From: an uncultured Litorilinea sp.
GTDB lineage: Bacteria; Chloroflexota; Anaerolineae; Caldilineales; Caldilineaceae
Direction: 5' to 3'
Length of the DNA: 6,355 nucleotides
Assembly (NCBI GenBank): GCA_946885925.1
Contig: CAMPHP010000200.1
Coordinates: 1 to 6,355, forward strand
The translations under genes were made by a program, and so were the position numbers. This document shows, in pieces, positions 1 to 4,930 of this stretch (within the stretch, counting starts at the first letter, position 1; the number at the start of each line of letters is the position of its first letter). A model generated the notes under the pieces. The model was not told the DNA's origin and ran no database searches. It saw nothing but the letters and a program-made list of their open reading frames with translations.

Positions 1-323
1 ATACAGGTGGTGTGCCGCTGAGCAATGTGACCGTGACCGACAATGTTCCGGGCGTGACCCCTGTTTATATCAGTGGCGACACGAACAATAACTCGCTGCT
101 GGACTTGACCGAGGTCTGGTTGTTCCGAGCCACAGGCATTGCTGTGTTGGGGCAGTATGCCAACACCGGCACAGCGACAGGCACACCGCCTACAGGTCCA
201 AATGTGACCGATAGCGATCCGAGCCATTACTTCGGCGTCGGCACAGAACAGACGAACTTACCTACGGATGGACAACCCCAGGCTGATCGATCTATGTTCC
301 TACCCTCAGTTCAGGCTGATTAG
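1..323 (+). CDS. Partial C-terminus of DUF11-like repeat surface protein
   Basis: This is the 3' end of a gene that begins outside the window. The reading frame is open from base 3 (106 residues seen) and stops with TAG at 321-323. The visible protein has the pattern of a DUF11/conserved-repeat (Ig-like beta-sandwich) domain: 'VPLSNVTVTDN', then a 'SGDTNNNSLLDLTEVW' stretch, then 'GQYANTGTATGTPPTGP' and 'VTDSDPSHYFG'. Such domains occur in tandem in long secreted or cell-surface proteins. After the domain there is a short Gln/Asp/Pro-rich linker and a tail ending 'MFLPSVQAD'. Similar 'FLP' tails end many secreted Chloroflexota proteins from general knowledge; a role in anchoring or secretion is only inferred. 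No LPXTG motif or C-terminal membrane helix is present. The GTG at 12 lies inside the domain and is not a credible start. Specific function is unknown. Confidence 0.85.
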   Translation, partial: TGGVPLSNVTVTDNVPGVTPVYISGDTNNNSLLDLTEVWLFRATGIAVLGQYANTGTATGTPPTGPNVTDSDPSHYFGVGTEQTNLPTDGQPQADRSMFLPSVQAD

Positions 324-378
324 TGATGATGCTTGCCGCAGTATAAGCCGAGAAACCTCATCGGATGCAACTGAAAAC

Positions 379-417
379 GCAACAAAATCCCAGGCAATGC
401 GCCTGGGATTTTGTTGC
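379..417 (+). terminator. Perfect 17-bp hairpin, probable terminator of the surface-protein gene
   Basis: The left arm at 379-395 (GCAACAAAATCCCAGGC) is exactly complementary to 401-417, with a 5-nt loop (AATGC). It lies 55 nt after the stop of the surface-protein gene. There is no long T-run after the stem, but the 3' arm contains TTTT at 409-412 and the 5' arm AAAA, so it could work in both directions. The gene on the other strand ends at 562, so the hairpin sits in a convergent spacer and may also stop transcription from that side. Confidence 0.75.
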
Positions 418-455
418 ATACACACTCTAGAATGATCTGCCGCCACTGTAGAGGT

Positions 456-484
456 TTGACAACTATCCGTCTACCTAGCATTAT
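456..484 (+). promoter_or_regulatory. Candidate sigma70-like promoter pointing into the 3' end of the dehydratase gene
   Basis: TTGACA at 456-461 is a perfect -35 hexamer. A 17-nt spacer leads to CATTAT at 479-484, which matches the -10 consensus at four of six positions, and TATATA overlaps at 482-487. A transcript from here would start near 490 and run antisense to the - strand gene ending at 562. No + strand gene follows, so this could be chance in an A+T-rich spacer or the promoter of an antisense or small RNA. Confidence 0.25.
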
Positions 485-485
485 A

Positions 486-538
486 TAGGCAGGGTGCTCT
501 CCATCCTTGAAGCCTCGGCTTTCAATGCATCTGCCCTA
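486..538 (-). terminator. Possible imperfect hairpin downstream of the dehydratase gene
   Basis: An inner stem pairs 507-513 with 518-525 (TTGAAGC against GCTTTCAA, one bulged T, CTCG loop). An outer stem pairs 486-492 (TAGGCAG) with 531-538 (CTGCCCTA), with one bulge. It lies just after the stop of the - strand gene (562). There is no clear T-run on the - strand side, so termination is plausible but unproved. Confidence 0.35.
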
Positions 539-561
539 CTCAATCCAAGAACGCACGAAGC

Positions 562-855
562 TTAATCAACCAATGTATTGATTTTGCGCGCTAAATCGAT
601 ATCGCGCTGACTAATGGCATTGCCTGCGTCATGTGTTACCAGATCAATGACGACACGGTTATAGATATTTCGCCACTCCGGGTGATGCTGGGCAGCTTCG
701 GCGGCAAAGGCAACTTTGGTCATGAAGGCGAACGCTTCCACAAAGTCGTCAAAACGGAACTCAGCATGGAGTTTGCCATCTTTTACAGACCACCGGTCCA
801 GGTTCGCAAGCGAACTTGAGATCTCTTGTTGAGTCAAGGGGGCAACATCGCTCAT
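562..855 (-). CDS. phhB: Pterin-4a-carbinolamine dehydratase (PCD/DCoH family)
   Basis: The 97-residue product has the full length of the small PCD family. This enzyme dehydrates 4a-hydroxytetrahydrobiopterin to quinonoid dihydropterin in the cytoplasm, recycling the cofactor of aromatic amino acid hydroxylases. The signature is clear: 'EAAQHHPEWRNIYNRV' with His57-His58-Pro59, followed by 'VTHDAG' with His75; these are the family's active-site histidines. Near the N-terminus 'LDRWSVKDGKLHAEFRFDDF' matches the first strands and helix. The frame stays open upstream to an ATG at 972, which would add 39 residues, but the ATG at 855 is chosen because it gives family-standard length and has a strong Shine-Dalgarno site. 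No aromatic amino acid hydroxylase gene is in view. Bacterial homologues are also found without one, so the physiological partner is unknown. The gene is convergent with the surface-protein gene and divergent from the dehydrogenase at 1162. Confidence 0.93.
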   Translation of the reverse strand: MSDVAPLTQQEISSSLANLDRWSVKDGKLHAEFRFDDFVEAFAFMTKVAFAAEAAQHHPEWRNIYNRVVIDLVTHDAGNAISQRDIDLARKINTLVD

Positions 856-1161
856 CTCAAACTTCTCCTTTTGGCATCGGAGTGAAATTAATTGGATTTG
901 GGCGGAACCATTAACAAAAGTAGATCTGAGTCGAGCGTAACATTGGTGAAGCCGCCCCTTCCGTAAGCTCAACCGAGGTTTGAGTGCTTAGGGGATCTCG
1001 TGGTGGGACGAGAACGGCTTCGTTGGTTGCGCCGACGCTGGACGGAGCGATTAAGTCCCGTTTGCTCCTATCTTTGTACTCCAGTCTTTCTTTCCTAGGT
1101 CGTCTATCCCAAAATTAAGTTTTCTATTTTTGTCACTCAATCAATCTGCGGAGAAACGTAT
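856..1161. other. Divergent intergenic spacer between dehydratase and dehydrogenase genes
   Basis: These 306 nt separate two divergent genes and should hold both promoters. I see no convincing -35/-10 pair. A short perfect hairpin pairs 996-1001 (TCTCGT) with 1008-1013 (ACGAGA). A second weak stem pairs 1044-1048 (GGAGC) with 1064-1068 (GCTCC) and precedes a pyrimidine-rich run. From about 1099 to 1135 the spacer is A+T-rich. I looked for a tRNA, a T-box and known riboswitch cores and could not support any. No coding region is evident. Confidence 0.5.
865..870 (-). promoter_or_regulatory. Shine-Dalgarno site fixing the start of the pterin dehydratase
   Basis: Read on the - strand this is AAGGAG, nine nucleotides before the ATG at 855-853. 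It decides between that start and the in-frame ATG at 972, which would place this ribosome site inside the coding sequence and add a non-conserved N-terminal extension. Confidence 0.8.
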
Positions 1162-2115
1162 ATGCACATTTTGGTTCATTATCCATTCGAGCCAGAACAA
1201 TTTGAGGAGTTCCGAGCACTGGGTGCACGGCATGGTCATACAGTTACCTGTGTGACAGAGCAATCCGACGCGCTGGCGGTTGCGCCACAAGTTGAAGCGA
1301 TATTGGGGCATTTTTCGCCAGCGGTTTGTGCTGCTGCACCTAACCTGCGTTGGATCCAATCCTTTAGCACGGGGATGGACAAATTCTTGTTTCCAGAGAT
1401 TGTCGAGCGCGAGGAAGTGGCAATCTCCAATGTGGCGGGGTTGTATGCCAGCCAAGGTGGGGAACATGCGTGGGCGTTGCTCTTGGCCTTAACCCGGCAG
1501 ATTCCTGCATCGGTGAAGAACATGGCAGAGCATAAGTGGACTGCCGCGCCTGTGGTCGAGATTGCAGGCACGACGATGGGTGTGATTGGCATGGGCGGCT
1601 TTGGCGTAGAGATTGCCAAGCGCGCCCAGGGCTATGACATGACTGTGATTGCCACTGATCCTGTACGGACGGAAAAGCCGCCTTTTGTCGACGAATTGCG
1701 CCCGATGAACACGGAGAATCTGCATGACTTGCTGCGCCGATCCGACGTGGTGATGATGGCGTGCCCGCTGACAAAAGAGACCTACCATCTGATCGGTGCG
1801 CCTGAACTCGCCCTGATGAAGCCTAGCGCATACCTCATCAATGTGACGCGCGGCGGCATTATCGACGAACCCGCACTGGTAGAGGCGCTCAAGGCAGGGC
1901 AGATCGCTGGTGCTGGGTTGGATGTGACGGAGAAGGAGCCACTCGCTGCGGATAGTCCCCTGTGGGATGCGCCGAACTTGATCCTGACCCCTCATCGCGC
2001 GGGTGCATCACAGCATCGCCCGCGCAAGGTCTTCGAGTTCTTCCTGCAGAACATGCAGCGCTACATCAACGGGGAACGTCCGGTGAATGTGATTGACAAG
2101 CAGCGTGGCTTTTAA
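1162..2115 (+). CDS. D-2-hydroxyacid dehydrogenase (NAD(P)-dependent, GhrA/SerA superfamily)
   Basis: The 317-residue product is a complete member of the D-isomer-specific 2-hydroxyacid dehydrogenase family, which interconverts 2-oxoacids and D-2-hydroxyacids using NAD(P)H. The N-terminal substrate domain (about 1-95) contains 'IQSFSTGMDKFLFPE', the equivalent of the usual S-x-G-x-D segment. The Rossmann domain follows, with G140-V-I-G143-M-G145-G-F-G148. Asp166 after the second strand favours NAD(H) over NADP(H). The catalytic triad is visible: Arg230 in 'NVTRGGIIDE', Glu259 in 'DVTEKEP' and His278 in 'LTPHRAGAS'. The ATG at 1162 has GGAG at 1150-1153, eight nucleotides upstream. The gene appears to be transcribed alone, with a hairpin after it. 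Substrate cannot be read from the sequence; glyoxylate/hydroxypyruvate reduction is one possibility, while phosphoglycerate dehydrogenase is less likely because no ACT domain is present. Confidence 0.92.
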   Translation: MHILVHYPFEPEQFEEFRALGARHGHTVTCVTEQSDALAVAPQVEAILGHFSPAVCAAAPNLRWIQSFSTGMDKFLFPEIVEREEVAISNVAGLYASQGGEHAWALLLALTRQIPASVKNMAEHKWTAAPVVEIAGTTMGVIGMGGFGVEIAKRAQGYDMTVIATDPVRTEKPPFVDELRPMNTENLHDLLRRSDVVMMACPLTKETYHLIGAPELALMKPSAYLINVTRGGIIDEPALVEALKAGQIAGAGLDVTEKEPLAADSPLWDAPNLILTPHRAGASQHRPRKVFEFFLQNMQRYINGERPVNVIDKQRGF

Positions 2116-2130
2116 GCGGAAGTCAGGCTA

Positions 2131-2193
2131 GATTTGCATATACCGTCCTTGAATCACACTCTGTTAAGAGGATTCAAGGACGGTATTCAAATC
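2131..2193 (+). terminator. Long composite hairpin after the dehydrogenase gene
   Basis: A perfect 16-bp stem pairs 2140-2155 (ATACCGTCCTTGAATC) with 2171-2186. It is extended outward by a 6-bp stem, GATTTG (2131-2136) with CAAATC (2188-2193), and inward by CTCT (2159-2162) with AGAG (2167-2170) around a GTTA loop. It starts 15 nt after the dehydrogenase stop. There is no T-run after it, so it may act as a terminator or as a 3'-end RNA-stability structure in this convergent spacer. Confidence 0.75.
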
Positions 2194-2217
2194 AAACGCA
2201 GAGTTAAGCGAAGTTAT

Positions 2218-2254
2218 GATCCTGCAAACGCAATAGACAGGCGCTTGCAGGATC
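2218..2254 (-). terminator. Strong hairpin after the TIM-barrel gene
   Basis: GATCCTGCAA (2218-2227) pairs perfectly with TTGCAGGATC (2245-2254). After one A-C mismatch, CGC (2229-2231) pairs with GCG (2241-2243), leaving a 9-nt loop. It lies 30 nt beyond the end of the - strand gene at 2285. It is distinct in sequence from the hairpin at 2131-2193, so each convergent gene appears to have its own. A TTTAT follows on the + side; no T-run follows on the - side. Confidence 0.65.
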
Positions 2255-2284
2255 GTTTATTCCATGCGGACAGCAAACCAGACT

Positions 2285-3091
2285 TTAATAGCCCAGCCCG
2301 CGCAGGTACTCTACCATGCGCTTTGAGCGTTTGGCTTCACTGATCGGGTCTTCGGCTCCGGGAATGGGTTCGCCAGGGCAAGCAGTGACCCATCGTGTAA
2401 AGTTGATCTCCTCTAGCACATTTTTGATAGCAGGGAAGTCACAGTTGCGCCCTTGGCCTACATCGACCCAAACGGGCAGATAGTAGCCATCATCGCGGCG
2501 CGAAGTGGAAGAATAGTCTTGGAGATGAACGTAATTGAGTTGGCTTTGAAAGTCGCGGATGGACTCCACTGGATCGTAACCCCACAACTGAGCGTGAGAG
2601 ACATCAATACAGAGCTTCGCCTTGTTTAGGTAGCTCATGTAGGTTTTCCAATCTTCCACAGAGTCTACCAATAGGTTGGTGTGGATATGGTAGCTTAGTT
2701 CTAAACCGTAGGGCTCTGCATACTCAGCCCAGGCTTCTGCTCCCTCTGCTGCCGCCTTGAGGTCGTCGTTGGTAACGGGGCGATCTTGCGGCTTGCCGCT
2801 ATTCATAAACATGAAGCAGTCACAACCTACTTCTGCAGCAAAATCCATGCGCCGCTTGTTGCGTTCTACGACCTCATCGTCGCGCTGGTCGGGCGAGCCT
2901 TGCGCGGTATAGACGATCAGGGGCATATCGGTGTTGGCACAGATGCGACGGATGCGCGCGGGGGTGCCAAGCCAATCTAGGGGCAGCCGCCCCTCCCAAC
3001 CATCCCAACCGGCTCGCTTTAGCTCTTCTAAGGATGCTTCTAGGTCCGGCGCTTTCCAGCGCAGGGTAGCATAGCCGAGCTTAAAGGACAT
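2285..3091 (-). CDS. Sugar phosphate isomerase/epimerase-type TIM barrel (IolE-like)
   Basis: The 268-residue product has the usual length and strand pattern of the xylose-isomerase-like TIM-barrel family (AP endonuclease 2 fold). This family includes inosose dehydratase IolE, hydroxypyruvate isomerase and tagatose/psicose epimerases, all cytoplasmic and metal-dependent. Visible landmarks are 'MSFKLGYATLRWKAPDLEASL' at the N-terminus, 'YHIHTN' (His135, His137) on strand 5, 'CIDVSHAQLWG' (Asp163, His166) on strand 6 and 'YVHLQD' (His189) on strand 7. 'VDVGQGRNCDFPAI' follows (residues 209-222). The 'YHxH' strand and the G-x-G-x-x-DFPAI segment look most like IolE and its relatives. The strand-8 segment reads 'RWVTACPGEP', where relatives usually have a metal-binding Glu; here Cys238 is at that place by my alignment. 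The ATG at 3091 has a perfect AGGAGG seven nucleotides upstream (3104-3099). Substrate is unknown; no other inositol gene is in view. Confidence 0.85.
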   Translation of the reverse strand: MSFKLGYATLRWKAPDLEASLEELKRAGWDGWEGRLPLDWLGTPARIRRICANTDMPLIVYTAQGSPDQRDDEVVERNKRRMDFAAEVGCDCFMFMNSGKPQDRPVTNDDLKAAAEGAEAWAEYAEPYGLELSYHIHTNLLVDSVEDWKTYMSYLNKAKLCIDVSHAQLWGYDPVESIRDFQSQLNYVHLQDYSSTSRRDDGYYLPVWVDVGQGRNCDFPAIKNVLEEINFTRWVTACPGEPIPGAEDPISEAKRSKRMVEYLRGLGY

Positions 3092-3172
3092 GAAGGTTCC
3101 TCCTCTTAGGTTTGATCATTTTTAGATAGATTCTTGCGGAATAGAACATTAGGTGTGGAATCGTGGATTGGG

Positions 3173-3189
3173 CCGCGGGGGAGCCGCGG
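3173..3189. repeat. GC-rich inverted repeat (6-bp arms)
   Basis: CCGCGG at 3173-3178 and again at 3184-3189 is self-complementary, so the two copies can pair around a GGGAG loop. It lies about 80 nt upstream of the TIM-barrel start, possibly in its leader if transcription starts farther out. Its role is unknown. Confidence 0.4.
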
Positions 3190-3416
3190 TCATTTGTGGT
3201 TGAACAGAACCTGGTAGATACATGAGCCGCCCTAGCTACCGTTGTGGTGTCACTTTGGCTTGTCACGATGACGGTTGCGTTGGCAAAATCGTGTATACTG
3301 GAAATGTTTGGGTAATGTTCTGATTTTACCACATAGCGAATGGTTTGGCAGTGACAAAGACAAGGTTGGGTTGAGTTTTGCCGGGCCAATTGCAGAGCGG
3401 AAGTTACAACAAATTG

Positions 3417-3445
3417 TTGACAACGTATTAATCCATATACGTTAT
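3417..3445 (+). promoter_or_regulatory. Candidate promoter region for the amidohydrolase gene
   Basis: TTGACA at 3417-3422 is a perfect -35 hexamer, about 180 nt before the amidohydrolase start. The best -10 choices are weak: TACGTT at 3438-3443 (15-nt spacer) or TTATCC at 3442-3447 (19-nt spacer). The hexamer overlaps the left arm of the palindrome starting at 3422, which would suit control by a DNA-binding repressor. The exact start point is not determined. Confidence 0.35.
3422..3443. promoter_or_regulatory. 22-bp palindromic operator candidate
   Basis: AACGTAT (3422-3428) and ATACGTT (3437-3443) are perfect inverted 7-bp arms separated by 8 nt. The arm spacing is near one-and-a-half helical turns, as expected for a dimeric helix-turn-helix regulator. 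It directly abuts and overlaps the -35-like TTGACA. No regulator gene is in the window, so the binding protein is unknown. Confidence 0.45.
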
Positions 3446-3485
3446 CCTATATTACGTTATCCTGTATCACGTACAGTTATTGTAC
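3423..3485. repeat. Short tandem array with ~15-bp period (ACGT-headed units)
   Basis: ACGT-headed units start at 3423, 3439, 3454 and 3469, at steps of 16, 15 and 15 nt. The two central units share ACGTTATCCT exactly (3439-3448 and 3454-3463). The first unit (ACGTATTAATCC) and the last (ACGTACAGTT) are degenerate. The last unit contains a further inverted repeat, GTACA (3471-3475) against TGTAC (3481-3485). The array ends about 115 nt before the amidohydrolase start. Clustered regulator sites are the simplest reading. Confidence 0.55.
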
Positions 3486-3601
3486 ATATATATCGAATGT
3501 GACGCCGGTAAGCGTCCAGACATGCTCAAGGTAGAGATGTACTGCGGGGGGCGACAAAGGGGTCTGCCACGGCATAAGATTGCAAGGGTGGACATACTAT
3601 T

Positions 3602-4870
3602 ATGGTACGAATCAATGCAGAACGTCTGCTGCAAGATATTGAAGAACTAGGACGAATTGGAGAGTTATCGCCTGCCGAGGGAAGCGGGATAGACCGCCGC
3701 CCATTTTCGGCCGCAGAGCGATCTGCTCGTGACTTTTTTGCAGCACGCGCGGAAGAATCCGGGCTTACGGTCGCCGTGGATGGAGCGGCCAACCTTTCAG
3801 CCAGGCTAGCTTGTGGCCCTGCCGGGGCACGCACAATTCTGGCAGGCTCGCATCTGGACACCGTTCCACACGGTGGGCGCTATGATGGCGCGCTTGGGGT
3901 GCTGGCTGCGCTGGAGGCATTGCGAACTGTGCGCGAGGCAGGGTTGCACCTACCTGTGCATTTGGAAGCGATTGCCTTTACCGACGAGGAAGGGCGTCTG
4001 GGCGGCATGACTACGGGGAGCCGCGCGCTGTGTGGAAAGCTTAACATGGATGACGCAGTGCGCTTTATCTCCCAGGCGGCGAGTTATCCCGAGGATTTCG
4101 CTGTCATGCGATCAACGCTGCCCGGTGGGCTAAGTGAAGAAGGTCTCCTGAGTGCCAAGCGGGATATGAAAGAGGTAGCCGCATTCTTGGAATTGCACAT
4201 TGAGCAGGGGCCGCGCTTGGAACGCGCAGGTGCTACCATTGGCGTTATCAATGCGGTGGTGGGGCGTCGTTCCTACGAAGTCTCGTTTAGTGGGCGCAGC
4301 GACCACGCAGGCACAACACCGATGGATATGCGGTCGGATGCGTTGGTGGCGGCGGCGTGCTTTATCACCCAGGCGCATGAATCGGTCTGCCGGACTTTTC
4401 CGAATGCGGTGTTAACCTTTGGTGGCATTGAATCTGGCCCCAATGTCTTTAATGTAGTACCCAACTGGGCGCGGGTGATGGTAGAGTTTCGCGCGGCGGA
4501 TGAGGCGACGCTGGCCGTGTTGGATGGCATGGTGCGCCGTGCTGCATCTGAGGCAGCGCGCGCGACGACGGTGGAACATTCGCTGACACCTTCTGCCCAG
4601 CTCGCTCCATGCAGCTTGGATAGCGCTATCCAACTCGCCATTCGCATTGCTGCGGAGAAGTTGAACTTGCGCCACATGACCTTTTCTTCCGGGGCTGTGC
4701 ATGACGCACATTCGCTGGCAGCTTCAGTTCCTACTGGCTTGATCTTTGTACCCTCCGTGGGTGGGCGAAGTCATTGTCCAGTGGAAGCGACCAGTGACGA
4801 AGATGTGGTGGCTGGGGCCAATACCTTGTTGCAAACCATGCTGCTCTTAGCCGAGCGTTCGGTAAAGTAA
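3602..4870 (+). CDS. M20-family amidohydrolase (allantoate amidohydrolase / N-carbamoyl-L-amino-acid hydrolase type)
   Basis: The 422-residue product matches the length of the AllC/HyuC/beta-ureidopropionase branch of peptidase family M20. These cytoplasmic dinuclear metal enzymes hydrolyse ureido groups to ammonia and CO2. The catalytic domain is residues 1-212 plus about 331-422, with the dimerization domain between. Metal and catalytic residues are in place: His84 and Asp86 in 'GSHLDTVPHGG', bridging Asp95 in 'RYDG', Glu129-Glu130 in 'FTDEEG', His199 in 'LHIEQGP' and His391 in 'SVGGRSHCP'. 'SDHAGTTPM' (233-241), Asn284 and Arg297 fit the substrate-binding signatures of this branch. The ATG at 3602 is the first start after an in-frame TAA at 3575-3577; AGGGTGG at 3585-3591 is a weak ribosome site. 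The co-oriented transporter 60 nt downstream suggests uptake of the substrate. Allantoate, N-carbamoyl amino acids and 3-ureidopropionate cannot be told apart from sequence alone. Confidence 0.92.
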   Translation: MVRINAERLLQDIEELGRIGELSPAEGSGIDRRPFSAAERSARDFFAARAEESGLTVAVDGAANLSARLACGPAGARTILAGSHLDTVPHGGRYDGALGVLAALEALRTVREAGLHLPVHLEAIAFTDEEGRLGGMTTGSRALCGKLNMDDAVRFISQAASYPEDFAVMRSTLPGGLSEEGLLSAKRDMKEVAAFLELHIEQGPRLERAGATIGVINAVVGRRSYEVSFSGRSDHAGTTPMDMRSDALVAAACFITQAHESVCRTFPNAVLTFGGIESGPNVFNVVPNWARVMVEFRAADEATLAVLDGMVRRAASEAARATTVEHSLTPSAQLAPCSLDSAIQLAIRIAAEKLNLRHMTFSSGAVHDAHSLAASVPTGLIFVPSVGGRSHCPVEATSDEDVVAGANTLLQTMLLLAERSVK

Positions 4871-4879
4871 GCTGGTTTG

Positions 4880-4896
4880 TCTCGAAGCGAGATTTT
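4880..4896 (+). terminator. Weak mini-hairpin with TTTT between hydrolase and transporter
   Basis: TCTCG (4880-4884) pairs with CGAGA (4888-4892) around AAG, followed at once by TTTT (4893-4896). The stem is only 5 bp, so it may attenuate rather than stop transcription into the transporter gene, or be incidental. Confidence 0.3.
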
Positions 4897-4930
4897 GACG
4901 AACTGAACGTTCTAGAATACTGCATCTGTT

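Larger units (their letters stand above)
3092..3601. other. 510-nt divergent regulatory spacer
   Basis: This spacer lies between the TIM-barrel gene (-) and the amidohydrolase gene (+), so it should contain both promoters. It is A+T-rich, especially at 3280-3345 and 3405-3500. It holds a GC-rich 6-bp hairpin (3173-3189), a candidate -35 (3417-3422) and the palindrome/repeat array at 3422-3485, listed separately. Two short ORFs (3275-3502 on + and 3081-3389 on -) overlap each other and show no recognizable motif; I do not regard them as genes. I find no RNA gene here. Confidence 0.55.

Noticed and set aside
856..972. Extended N-terminus of the pterin dehydratase (ATG at 972, 136 residues)
   Set aside because: The extra 39 residues match nothing in the family and would bury a strong AAGGAG site inside the coding region; the ATG at 855 gives the standard length.
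961..1075. T-box, tRNA or other riboswitch suggested by 'GGTGGGACGAG' and nearby stems
   Set aside because: The T-box core (GGGTGGNACCGCG) is not matched, no tRNA T-loop or acceptor pairing is present, and no known aptamer core could be aligned.
1236..1995. Several 127-168-residue - strand ORFs inside the dehydrogenase gene
   Set aside because: They are antisense frames of a gene with intact catalytic motifs, and their translations show no domain.
2134..2343. 69-residue + strand ORF spanning the two hairpins
   Set aside because: It is largely made of the hairpin arms and the antisense end of the TIM-barrel gene, with no ribosome site.
3081..3389. 102-residue - strand ORF overlapping the start of the TIM-barrel gene
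   Set aside because: Composition is not protein-like, it shows no domain, and it overlaps the well-supported start and Shine-Dalgarno site of the TIM-barrel gene.
3423..3485. CRISPR array or replication iterons
   Set aside because: The units are only about 10-15 bp with no spacers of CRISPR size; there is no cas or rep gene and no DnaA-box cluster, so operator sites fit better.
3275..3502. 75-residue + strand ORF in the divergent spacer
   Set aside because: No recognizable motif or good ribosome site, and it overlaps the repeat/palindrome array and an equally unconvincing - strand ORF.
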